Positions 19,885 through 29,099 of a stretch of DNA of 64,000 nt are shown one piece after another. Location: contig CAMCZO010000003.1 in assembly GCA_945887955.1 (NCBI GenBank), positions 26,992-90,991 of the forward strand. Reading direction: 5' to 3'. This DNA comes from Chitinophaga pinensis. GTDB taxonomy: Bacteria > Bacteroidota > Bacteroidia > B-17B0 > Aurantibacillaceae. The notes beneath the pieces are model-generated. The model did not search any database. It was not told the origin of the DNA and saw only the letters and a program-made list of their open reading frames with translations. The number at the start of each line of letters is the position of its first letter. Within the stretch, counting starts at the first letter, position 1. A program made the position numbers and the translations under genes.

Positions 19885-20868
19885 ATGAAAAAAACATACG
19901 TTATAGCTGAAATAGCACAAGGATTTGAAGGGGATATAAACCTTTGTAAACGCTTTATTAAATTGGCAAAACTAGTAGGTGCAAATGCCGTTAAATTCCA
20001 AATATTTAGAGCTGAGGAAATATGTACAACAGATTATAAATACTATGATTTATTTAAATCACTCGAAATTGATCCGCAGACTTGGACCGACATGATTGCT
20101 TTTGCAGATGAACAAGGTCTTGATTTCTTTGTTGATATTTCTGGTTTAAAAACATTAAGTTGGATTGAAAACACTAAAATTAAAGGGTATAAAGTACATT
20201 CTACAGATTTAAAAAATTACGAATTACTAAATAAATTAAAAGATAAAAATGTAACAGTCTTCTTAGCAGCTGGTGGCGGGATTATCGAAGAGTTAGAAAA
20301 AGCAATTAAGATACTTGGTAAAAATAATATCATCATTATGTCAGGTTTTCAAGCCGAACCTAATTTGCATAGCGATGTAGAGTTAGATAAGCTAGAATAC
20401 TTAAAATCTAAATTTGGAGTAGAAGTTGGTTATGCAGATCATTTTGATGCTAATTACTCTTTAGCAATTACACTTCCAGCTATGGCTGTTCTTAAAGGAG
20501 CAACCTACATCGAAAAACATTTAACTATAGATAGAAATAATTTAGTTTTAGAAGATAATGTGTCAGCATTAAATCCTGATGAATTTATTCAAATGATGAA
20601 ATTCATCAGGGATGTTGAAAAATTTACAGAAACTAAAAATGAATTTCCTTTAAGTGAAAGAGAACAAACCTATCGAAAAAACACAAAAAAAGTTGTACTT
20701 GCAAAGCACACTATTGAAGCTGGAACAGAAATTAAGAGTTCAGATTTAATGATGTTAAGAACGGGTAAAACATTTGAAAAAATAATTGATATCGAAACAG
20801 TGATTGGAAAAGCAGCTAAAGTCACTATTGCATCAGAGTCAGTTATTACAGAAGATTTAATTAAATAA
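19885..20868 (+). CDS. Divergent NeuB/PseI-family nonulosonate synthase (with C-terminal SAF-like domain)
   Basis: YVIAEIAQGFEGDINLCKRFIKLAKLVGANAVKFQ; VGYADHFDA; YIEKHLTIDR; ATG at 19885 (track extends to 19858). Confidence 0.85.
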   Translation: MKKTYVIAEIAQGFEGDINLCKRFIKLAKLVGANAVKFQIFRAEEICTTDYKYYDLFKSLEIDPQTWTDMIAFADEQGLDFFVDISGLKTLSWIENTKIKGYKVHSTDLKNYELLNKLKDKNVTVFLAAGGGIIEELEKAIKILGKNNIIIMSGFQAEPNLHSDVELDKLEYLKSKFGVEVGYADHFDANYSLAITLPAMAVLKGATYIEKHLTIDRNNLVLEDNVSALNPDEFIQMMKFIRDVEKFTETKNEFPLSEREQTYRKNTKKVVLAKHTIEAGTEIKSSDLMMLRTGKTFEKIIDIETVIGKAAKVTIASESVITEDLIK

Positions 20869-20877
20869 AAAATCACA

Positions 20878-21615
20878 ATGAAAATCATAGCCACACTAGC
20901 ATGTCGAAATAATTCTAAACGATTGTATGGAAAACCTTTACAATTACTTGAAAATTATTCTGTTTTGGAGTTCATGGTTAATCGTTTAAAAGAACAAAAA
21001 AAAATAGCAGATATTGTATTAGCAATTAGTGAAGTAAAAGGAAATGAGGCTTTTATAGAACTTGCCGAGCGTAATAACTTAAAATATATTGTAGGTGATG
21101 ATAGAGATGTGTTAGGTAGATTAATTAAAGCATGCGAATTAGCAGGAGGTGATACTGTTTATAGAGTTACAACCGAATCACCTTTTGGTTATCTTGAAGG
21201 ATTAGATGAAGCAATAGCATCGCATATCGAAAAAAATGCTGATTACACGGCTCATGCTAAGTTGCCTGATGGTGTTTTATTTGAATTAATTAAATTGGAT
21301 GCACTAAAACTATCTCATAAAAATGGTGAGTATAAACATAAGAGTGAATTAGTTAATTTATATATTGAAGATAATCCTTCGTTGTTTGTGAAAAATATTT
21401 TACAAATTGAAGATAAATGGCAAAGGCCAGATTATCGGTTAACAATTGATTTCCCTGAAGATTTAATATTTTTTAGAAAAATAATTAGACATTTTGGTGG
21501 TGATGATAAATATATTCCTTACAAGGATTTAATTTCTTTCTTAGATGTAAATCCTAAATTACTAAAAATGGTTGAAAATATTACGGATGAGAATTACATT
21601 AAACCAGTACATTAA
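20878..21615 (+). CDS. Cytidylyltransferase domain protein (NeuA/SpsF-like)
   Basis: KIIATLACRNNSKRLYGKPLQLLENYSVLEFMVNRL; VTTESPF; YRLTIDFPEDL. Confidence 0.88.
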   Translation: MKIIATLACRNNSKRLYGKPLQLLENYSVLEFMVNRLKEQKKIADIVLAISEVKGNEAFIELAERNNLKYIVGDDRDVLGRLIKACELAGGDTVYRVTTESPFGYLEGLDEAIASHIEKNADYTAHAKLPDGVLFELIKLDALKLSHKNGEYKHKSELVNLYIEDNPSLFVKNILQIEDKWQRPDYRLTIDFPEDLIFFRKIIRHFGGDDKYIPYKDLISFLDVNPKLLKMVENITDENYIKPVH

Positions 21616-21626
21616 TAATAAACATT

Positions 21627-22955
21627 ATGATAACGAACTTTAAAAATTCTGATGAATACAGAAAAAAAATCCATAATCTAATACCAGGTGGCGCTCACAC
21701 TTATTCTAAAGGAGATGATCAATTTCCTTTATTATCACCTGCAGCTATTTCTTATGGTAAGGGTGGTTATTTGTTTGATATAGATGATAATAAGTTTTTA
21801 GATTGTTCAATGGGTTTAACGTCAGTAAGTTTAGGCCATGCCTATGAACCTATTATTAATAGAATAAAACTAGAGTTAGATAAAGGTGTTAATTTCATGA
21901 GGCCTTCAATTATTGAAGGTGAGATGGCTGAAAAATTTTTATCATTAGTTCCGCAGCATGATATGATAAAGTTTGCTAAAAACGGATCAATCGTAACAAC
22001 CGCTGCGGTTAAATTAGCTAGAGCTAAAACTGGAAGAAAATTGGTTGCTTTCCCTTCTGACCATCCATTTTATAGTTATGATGATTGGTTTATTGCTAAA
22101 ACAGCTTGTAATTTAGGTATACCAGATGAAATAATTGATTTATCAGTAACGTTTAAGTCGAATGATTTAAAATCACTCGAAGAATTATTCTCTAAATACC
22201 CAAATCAAATTGCATGTGTTATTACGGAACCAGAAAGAAGTGTTGATGTTGAAATTGATTGTGCTAAATTTATAAAAGAAGCAATTGAGTTAACTCATAA
22301 AAATGAAGCATTGTTTATTTTAGATGAGATGATTACGGGCTTTAAAACAGATTTTCCTGGGTCAATTAAAAAGTTTAATATAAAGCCTGATATGGCTACT
22401 TGGGGGAAAGGCATAGCGAACGGTTTTTCATTTTGTGCATTAACTGGCACAAAAGATGTAATGGAGTTAGGAGGTATTAGAAATACTGGTAGTGAAAAAG
22501 TATTCTTGGTGTCAACAACTCATGGGGGTGAAACCCATACGATTGCTGCTGGATTAGCTACTATACATGAATTTGAAAAAAATAAAGTCATAGAAAAAAA
22601 TCAAGCGTTAGGAGATTATTTTGTATCTGAAGTTAATAAAGTCATTTTAGCAAAACGCTTACAGGCATTTGTGTCAGTATCTAATTCTAATTGGATGCCT
22701 ATTTTATCTTTTAAAAATAAAAATGGTGATGTTTGTAACGGAATGAGAACTTATGTTTTACAGGAGTTAATTAAAAAGGGTGTTTTATGTCAAGGGATAT
22801 TTATACCATGCTTTAATCATACGAAATTCGACGTCGATTTTTTTTGCGAAGGGTTAGATTTTGCTTTAAATAATTATGAGCAAATTTCAGAAATGGGATA
22901 TGAAAATGTTTTAATAGGTTCTCCAACTAAACCTGTATTTAGAAAATTCTTGTAA
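21627..22955 (+). CDS. Class III aminotransferase (glutamate-1-semialdehyde aminomutase-like)
   Basis: LIPGGAHTYSKGDDQFP; FLDCSMGLTSVSLGHAYEPI; LFILDEMITGFKTDFPG; MATWGKGIANGFSFCALTG. Confidence 0.93.
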   Translation: MITNFKNSDEYRKKIHNLIPGGAHTYSKGDDQFPLLSPAAISYGKGGYLFDIDDNKFLDCSMGLTSVSLGHAYEPIINRIKLELDKGVNFMRPSIIEGEMAEKFLSLVPQHDMIKFAKNGSIVTTAAVKLARAKTGRKLVAFPSDHPFYSYDDWFIAKTACNLGIPDEIIDLSVTFKSNDLKSLEELFSKYPNQIACVITEPERSVDVEIDCAKFIKEAIELTHKNEALFILDEMITGFKTDFPGSIKKFNIKPDMATWGKGIANGFSFCALTGTKDVMELGGIRNTGSEKVFLVSTTHGGETHTIAAGLATIHEFEKNKVIEKNQALGDYFVSEVNKVILAKRLQAFVSVSNSNWMPILSFKNKNGDVCNGMRTYVLQELIKKGVLCQGIFIPCFNHTKFDVDFFCEGLDFALNNYEQISEMGYENVLIGSPTKPVFRKFL

Positions 22956-22962
22956 ATTTAAC

Positions 22963-24294
22963 ATGTTCTTTAGTTTTTTTAAAGTAGTATATTATTTTCA
23001 TTTTTCAATTTTCCTTTCTCTATTTGATATTAAGTTGTTTGATGTTAAATTATATCATGCGGGTATTTCTTTGAAAAAAAAAACTTTTCGATTTTTATCT
23101 GAATCATATAGTGATAATCTTATTACATTAAGAATTTTTAAAGCAATTTGGTTCAAATCTTTTGATAATTCAAGGGCTTATATTAAACTTAATAGTGATT
23201 CTAACGAAGCTGTTTTTGATATACTTAATTCTTCTTTTGATATAAGAATAGAATACGTTGAAAAATTATCAAAAAAAGATATGGGTTTTTTCATAGCTAA
23301 GAGTAATTTGTTATTCATAGACAATTATTTGCAGAAAGTCCTAGTTTTACTTTATTTAATAGTTGTATTTATTCCTGTGCTTTTCATTTCTATAATTTCA
23401 AAAAACAAAGTATCAGCTCCTCTTTTTGTTCAGGAATTAATTGAGGCGTTTAATCTTTTGGTACTATTAAAAAAAGAAAAAATAAAAAAAGTACATTATT
23501 TTTGTATTTACGAAAGAGATGCTAATTTATGCGCTTATGTTTTGATGAAAAATGGGTTTATAGTTAATAAAATCCCATCTGAAGTACCTTTAGTTTTTGC
23601 TAATAAAGTAATTGTTGCCAATCAATTAAGTTTTTGCTTTGGTTATCAACAAGAAGAGTTTTTTTATTATAAAGACACAATGTTTGTTGATACAACACAA
23701 CAATGGCTTCCAGAATTATTTTTTAAGACACCAATAAATATACTTAGTTCATCAATTAAAAACAGTGAAGTTATTTATGAAATTGGATTTTTTTCGAGTG
23801 GTAACTGGCTTCGAGATAAACTTGGTGATGTTGATTTGGGAACTGATGATTTAAAAAATGAAAATAGTATTTTAAATATATTGGTAAATTTTGTATGCCA
23901 AAACAATCTTAAAATGTGTATTTTTTTACACCCCATAGAGAAGAAAACCGCAAATCTAAATTTTTCATTGAAGCATTATGAATTAATCCTGAAAAATCAA
24001 AATATTACTATTGCAGATATAAATGAACCTTCAATTAATGGATTTGATAAAATAAATATTGGAATTGCTCAATACAGTACTATTATGTTCGAACGAATTG
24101 TTTTGGGCTATAAAACCATTATTGCTCCTTGGGGTCATTCAAATTTCCCCATCAAAAACAGTACATTAAGTAATTGTTGTGCATTAAACGAATCCGAATT
24201 AATTAAAAAACTCAATGAGTTATTGCCAATTACTGTAAGTGAGTATTTTATTAAAACGGATTTAAATAAATATGTCCATAATTATAAATTTTGA
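22963..24294 (+). CDS. Uncharacterised protein, possible GT-B-type glycosyltransferase
   Basis: C-terminal IGIAQYSTIMFERIVLGYKTIIAPWGHSNFP resembles the donor-site end of GT-B enzymes; sits among nonulosonate genes. Confidence 0.5.
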   Translation: MFFSFFKVVYYFHFSIFLSLFDIKLFDVKLYHAGISLKKKTFRFLSESYSDNLITLRIFKAIWFKSFDNSRAYIKLNSDSNEAVFDILNSSFDIRIEYVEKLSKKDMGFFIAKSNLLFIDNYLQKVLVLLYLIVVFIPVLFISIISKNKVSAPLFVQELIEAFNLLVLLKKEKIKKVHYFCIYERDANLCAYVLMKNGFIVNKIPSEVPLVFANKVIVANQLSFCFGYQQEEFFYYKDTMFVDTTQQWLPELFFKTPINILSSSIKNSEVIYEIGFFSSGNWLRDKLGDVDLGTDDLKNENSILNILVNFVCQNNLKMCIFLHPIEKKTANLNFSLKHYELILKNQNITIADINEPSINGFDKINIGIAQYSTIMFERIVLGYKTIIAPWGHSNFPIKNSTLSNCCALNESELIKKLNELLPITVSEYFIKTDLNKYVHNYKF

Positions 24295-25325
24295 CAGATA
24301 TAAAACCTATAATATTTGTAAGAACTGATGCTAATAATGCTATAGGTATGGGACATTTAATAAGGTGTTTTGCCTTAGCGAAAATGCTCGAGTCGAGTTT
24401 TAATGTCAAATTTATATTTACAAATACAGATGAGTTAATTGCAAATAAATTTTTGGAAAATTCATATGATTCATTTTGGATTAATGGATCTGATAAATTA
24501 AATGAGGCAGAAGAAGTTACCAATTATGTAAGAAGCAATAATGCATTCGCATTAATTTTAGATGGGTATCAATTTGATTCAGAATATCAAAAAAAAGTTT
24601 ATGATAGTTCGTTTAAGCTAATTTACATTGATGATTTAATTTACCCAAATTATTTTTGTGATTTAGTAATTAACCAAGCAGATATATTGCAAGAGCGTTA
24701 TAAAACAAATATGCAAACAAAGTATTTATTAGGGGTACGTTATGTATTACTTAGGCCAGATTTTTTGAAAGTAGCGAAAGATGGTCTTCGAGAAATAAAT
24801 TCAATAAAAAACATATTTATTAGTTTTGGGGGGGGGGATGTTAATAATACAACATTAAAAGTTTTAAAGGCCTTATTAGTTTTAAATATAGAATGTAGTA
24901 TACATCTATTAAGTGGCCCGCTAAATCAAAATAGTAGCGAAATAGGTAATTTGTGTAGCGAAAAATCTACACTTAATTTTTATTCTAATTTATCGAGTAG
25001 TCAAGTAAAAGAATTAATAGCTAATTGTGATTTGGCATTAATCCCAAATAGCAATTTATCGTTGGAAGCTTGTGCTGTTCAAATTTTGATGATTACTGGT
25101 ATTACCGCAAATAATCAATTAGGTTATTACAACTCTTTTCAAGCAAATAAATTATCTCTTGGTATTGGCAATTGGGATGATGCTAGTGAGGATGAAATTG
25201 TAGCCTCGGTAAAAAAAATAATTAATTTTAATTCCGAAGAAAAGAATACTCAGCTATTAAATCAACATAAGTATATAGATGGATTTTCTTCAGAAAGAAT
25301 TTTACATCAAATAAATACTATTTAA
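24291..25325 (+). CDS. pseG: UDP-2,4-diacetamido-2,4,6-trideoxy-hexose hydrolase, PseG/SpsG-like
   Basis: TTG start overlapping upstream stop (TTGA); IFVRTDANNAIGMGHLIRCFALAKML; LILDGYQFD; ISFGGGDVNNTTLKVLKAL. Confidence 0.92.
   Translation: MTDIKPIIFVRTDANNAIGMGHLIRCFALAKMLESSFNVKFIFTNTDELIANKFLENSYDSFWINGSDKLNEAEEVTNYVRSNNAFALILDGYQFDSEYQKKVYDSSFKLIYIDDLIYPNYFCDLVINQADILQERYKTNMQTKYLLGVRYVLLRPDFLKVAKDGLREINSIKNIFISFGGGDVNNTTLKVLKALLVLNIECSIHLLSGPLNQNSSEIGNLCSEKSTLNFYSNLSSSQVKELIANCDLALIPNSNLSLEACAVQILMITGITANNQLGYYNSFQANKLSLGIGNWDDASEDEIVASVKKIINFNSEEKNTQLLNQHKYIDGFSSERILHQINTI
24828..24837 (+). repeat. Homopolymeric G10 tract inside pseG coding sequence
   Basis: ...TAGTTTT GGGGGGGGGG ATG...; encodes F-G-G-G-D as GGG GGG GGG G. 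Confidence 0.98.
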
Positions 25326-25771
25326 TGAATTTTTGTCAAATCACGAAGGAAGAGCTACAAAAAAATAGTGATAATTATTTAAGATTAATAAATGATTGGA
25401 AATATTGTGATTGGAACGAAGAAAATTTCCTTTACGAATTGCCGTTCAAATGGGAATTCTCATTTTCATTAAATAGTAATAATGAGCTCGTTGGTTTTTG
25501 TATTGCTTCAAATAAAATCCCTGAAGTATATTATATCCATTTATTATTTATATCGCCTAATTTTAGGGGTAATTCGTTAGGCTTGAACTTATTATTATAT
25601 GCACAAGAAATTGCAAGTAAACATAATATAAACATTATAGAATTAAGATGCCCTGAATCAAATGAACAAGCCTTAAACTTTTACTTAAAAAATGGGTTTA
25701 AAGTAAAACAAAAAATTAAAGACGACACAAGCGGAAATGAAATGGATTATTATTTAGAATTAAATGTTTAA
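25325..25771 (+). CDS. GNAT family N-acetyltransferase (PseH-like role possible)
   Basis: YIHLLFISPNFRGNSLGLNLLLYAQEIA; ELRCPESNEQALNFYLKNGFK. Confidence 0.87.
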   Translation: MNFCQITKEELQKNSDNYLRLINDWKYCDWNEENFLYELPFKWEFSFSLNSNNELVGFCIASNKIPEVYYIHLLFISPNFRGNSLGLNLLLYAQEIASKHNINIIELRCPESNEQALNFYLKNGFKVKQKIKDDTSGNEMDYYLELNV

Positions 25772-25772
25772 A

Positions 25773-26783
25773 ATGAAAAATTCATATATAATTTCAGAAA
25801 TTGGCAATAATCACAATGGTGATCTTAAAAAGGCTCTAAAGCTTATTGATGCTAGTTATAATGCGGGAGTAGATGCAGTTAAATTTCAAACTTTTAGAGG
25901 AATCGATATTGTTAGTCCTAAGGTAAAAGCTGATGAATATAAGGGATGGGATGTGAAGGGGTTTGAATTTTGGTATCAGTTTTTAGATACAATAGCACTA
26001 AAACTAGAGGATCATCAAGCGGTTATTGATTACACGAATTCAAAGGGAATAGATTTTATAACAACACCTACATCACCTTATATCGTTAATTTTTTGGAAA
26101 CATTGAATGGTATAAAAGCGTATAAGGTTGCATCAATGGATTTAAATAATATACCCTTATTGCAAGCAATTGCTAAATCGAACAAAGAAGTTATTATGTC
26201 TACTGGTATGGGCGACATGATTGATATTGCTAAGGCTGTTGAAATATTTAAAAACCAAAAATTAAGTATTTTGCATTGCGTGAGTGATTATCCTCTAGAT
26301 CCATCAAAAGCTTTTTTAAATAATATAATTGAATTGAAAAATTGTTTTCCAAATTATGATATTGGTTTTTCAGATCATTCTTTAGGTCATGAATTATGTA
26401 TTGCAGCAAGATGTTTGGGAGCTATTATATTTGAAAAACATATTACATTAGATAGAAATGATCCAAATCCGGCAGAGCATCATTTTGCATTGGAACCAAA
26501 TGAATTTAAGGTTTTAGTAAATTGGTTAAGAGATATTGATACGAATATAAATTCAACTGGATTTTTAAGAAGTGAATCGGAAAAAATAAATAAATATAAA
26601 TATAGAAGAAGTTATCATTACTTAACTGAAATGAAAAAGGGAGATTTGGTTGAATTAAATAAATTAACTTTAATTAGACCAGGTGATGGAATTTCCGATA
26701 ACGATTTAGATAAAGTATGTGGAAAACCATTAACAAAATCAGTTAACGTATTTGACCCATGCTTAGTTTCTGATATTTTATAA
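25773..26783 (+). CDS. Pseudaminic acid synthase/N-acetylneuraminate synthase family, canonical motifs
   Basis: SYIISEIGNNHNGDLKKAL; DAVKFQTF; VIMSTGMGDM; LHCVSDYPL; GFSDHSLG; FEKHITLDR. Confidence 0.93.
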   Translation: MKNSYIISEIGNNHNGDLKKALKLIDASYNAGVDAVKFQTFRGIDIVSPKVKADEYKGWDVKGFEFWYQFLDTIALKLEDHQAVIDYTNSKGIDFITTPTSPYIVNFLETLNGIKAYKVASMDLNNIPLLQAIAKSNKEVIMSTGMGDMIDIAKAVEIFKNQKLSILHCVSDYPLDPSKAFLNNIIELKNCFPNYDIGFSDHSLGHELCIAARCLGAIIFEKHITLDRNDPNPAEHHFALEPNEFKVLVNWLRDIDTNINSTGFLRSESEKINKYKYRRSYHYLTEMKKGDLVELNKLTLIRPGDGISDNDLDKVCGKPLTKSVNVFDPCLVSDIL

Positions 26784-27649
26784 TGCTAGAACTAGACGCA
26801 TATATATATGATTCGCAATTTCAATTTTTGAATAAAGATGATTTGCTTATATTAGAATATAGGAAATCTGTTTTAAATTCAGCTAATTGCCAATTTATTC
26901 CTGAAATAAATTCTTTTTTAAGAAAAGAGCAATGGGATAGCGAAAAATTTTCTATTGATGTAGCGCGTTATTTATGGATGGAAAACAAGGTAAATGATGA
27001 AAAATATGTTACAATCTTTAATTCGACTATAGCTCATAAATGTATCTATGTTCGGGTAAATAAAGAACATACTTTTTGTCAGTTTGCTTATAAAAATAAT
27101 TTAAAATTACTTACTACAAAAGCATCACAACATCTCGATTTAAGAAATAAAGAATTTGATTTTGATACATCAATTAATTATAAACTATATTCGAATGAAA
27201 GTGATGAAGAACATGTATTATATCAAGTTTTAGAGCTCTCTAAAGATTCCTTTAATCATAATCGTTTCAAATCAGATTCTAAATTCACAGAAATAAAAAT
27301 TAGTGAAATTTACAGAGATTGGATTGTTAATGAAGTTAAATCTAATACTAGCTGTCTTTATTATATAATCGAAAACAAAGCGGTTGTTGCGTTTTTTCTT
27401 TATAAGCCAAACATTAGCCCATTAAATAAAATAAAAATTGGTTTTGTTTCTCTTATTTCATCATCCCCTAATTATAAAGAGAAAAAATATGCCTCAAATT
27501 TATTAAACTATGTATTAAGTAAAATGCGACTTGATACATGTTTTGTTATAGCTAATACAGAAATTCAAAATAGTAGTGCTTTGAGTTTTTTCTCAAAAAA
27601 TAATTTTTTAATTACCACTTATTTAAATGAATATCATATATGGAATTAA
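26783..27649 (+). CDS. GNAT-like acetyltransferase (two-domain, WecD-like architecture)
   Basis: C-terminal YYIIENKAVVAFFLY...SPNYKEKKYASNLLNYVLSKM...NSSALSFFSKNNFLI. Confidence 0.7.
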   Translation: MLELDAYIYDSQFQFLNKDDLLILEYRKSVLNSANCQFIPEINSFLRKEQWDSEKFSIDVARYLWMENKVNDEKYVTIFNSTIAHKCIYVRVNKEHTFCQFAYKNNLKLLTTKASQHLDLRNKEFDFDTSINYKLYSNESDEEHVLYQVLELSKDSFNHNRFKSDSKFTEIKISEIYRDWIVNEVKSNTSCLYYIIENKAVVAFFLYKPNISPLNKIKIGFVSLISSSPNYKEKKYASNLLNYVLSKMRLDTCFVIANTEIQNSSALSFFSKNNFLITTYLNEYHIWN

Positions 27650-28350
27650 TGTTTAAAAACAAAAAAATTATGGTTGTTGTTGCACATCCAGACGACGAAT
27701 TGCTTGGTTTAGGGGCGACAATGAACAAGTTAATTAAAAACGATGGATGCAAAGTAAAAGTTGTTATTTTGGGTGAAGGAATTACCTCTCGTACCGATGC
27801 TCGGGATGCAAAATTATGGAAAAAAGAACTAGCAATTCATAAGAAAAATATTAATAATGCTGCTAAAGCAATTGGTTATCATGAAGTAAAAACATATGAT
27901 TTTCCAGATAATAGATTTGATTCAGTCGCATTACTTGATATTGTTAAAGTGATTGAAAAAGAAAAAGAAGATTTTAGACCAGAAATTATTTTTACACACC
28001 ACGGTGGTGATACAAATGTTGATCATCGTCAAACCTTCGACGCGGTTATAACAGCAACTCGACCAATGTCTCATGAAGTAGTAAAAACTATTTTCTCGTT
28101 TGAAACACCTTCTTCTACAGAATGGCAGGCCGCATCTTATCCTAATTATTTTAAGCCTAATTTTTTTATTGAAGTATCAGTCAAAAATGTACAAGCTAAA
28201 ATTAAAGGAATGGAAAGCTATGAGTTCGAAAAGCGAAAATATCCTCATCCAAGATCTCCAGAAGCAATAGAAATTCAATGTAAAAGAAATGGAGTAATAG
28301 TAGGAAAAGAATTTGCTGAGGCTTTTATGTTAATAAGAAGCGTGCAATAA
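27649..28350 (+). CDS. PIG-L/LmbE family deacetylase
   Basis: KIMVVVAHPDDELLGLGATM; IIFTHHGGDTNVDHR. Confidence 0.94.
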   Translation: MFKNKKIMVVVAHPDDELLGLGATMNKLIKNDGCKVKVVILGEGITSRTDARDAKLWKKELAIHKKNINNAAKAIGYHEVKTYDFPDNRFDSVALLDIVKVIEKEKEDFRPEIIFTHHGGDTNVDHRQTFDAVITATRPMSHEVVKTIFSFETPSSTEWQAASYPNYFKPNFFIEVSVKNVQAKIKGMESYEFEKRKYPHPRSPEAIEIQCKRNGVIVGKEFAEAFMLIRSVQ

Positions 28351-29066
28351 TGAATATAGCTTCAGCACATCAGCCTGCATATCTTCCTTGGTTAGGCTAT
28401 TTTCATAAAATTTCTTTATCAGATGAATTCGTTTTGTTGGATAGTGTACAATTTGAGAAAAATAGTTTTACTAATCGCAATAAAATTAAAGTTTCTAATG
28501 GTGAAGCATGGTTAACAATCCCAGTTGAAATGAAAGGGCACATAAATAGAAATATTAATGAAATGGTGATTGATGAAAAGTTTGATTGGCGTAAAAAACA
28601 TTGGAATTCATTATTAATGAATTATAAAAAATCACCTTATTTTTCTATTTATTCAGATTTTTTTGAATCCTATTATAAAAATACTACTACGTCTAATTTG
28701 AGTGAATTTATAAAAACATCAACAACTTTTTTTTTAAAAGAGTTAGATATAACTCCTAAATATACTGAATTATCTAATTTAGAATTGAAATCCAAAAAAC
28801 AAGAATTAATTGTAGATATCTGTAAAATCACAAAATCTGATTTATTTGTTTTTGGTAGTCAAGGTAAGGATTACGCAGATTTAGATTACTTTAAAAAAAA
28901 CAATATTAGTTGTTATTTTCAAGATTATAAGCATCCTAATTACGATCAACTTTGGAATGAATTTAAACCATTTATGTCAATTGTAGATTGTTTATTTAAT
29001 AATGGATCTAAAAAAACAAAAGAAATTATTCTTGAAAACAATACTCTTAAAACCAATCTTTTATAA
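28350..29066 (+). CDS. WbqC family protein
   Basis: MNIASAHQPAYLPWLGYFHKISLSDEFVLLDSVQFEKNSFTNRNKIKVSNG. Confidence 0.92.
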   Translation: MNIASAHQPAYLPWLGYFHKISLSDEFVLLDSVQFEKNSFTNRNKIKVSNGEAWLTIPVEMKGHINRNINEMVIDEKFDWRKKHWNSLLMNYKKSPYFSIYSDFFESYYKNTTTSNLSEFIKTSTTFFLKELDITPKYTELSNLELKSKKQELIVDICKITKSDLFVFGSQGKDYADLDYFKKNNISCYFQDYKHPNYDQLWNEFKPFMSIVDCLFNNGSKKTKEIILENNTLKTNLL

Positions 29067-29099
29067 CCTAAAGTATCATTACTTTTCAATAAATTAAAT

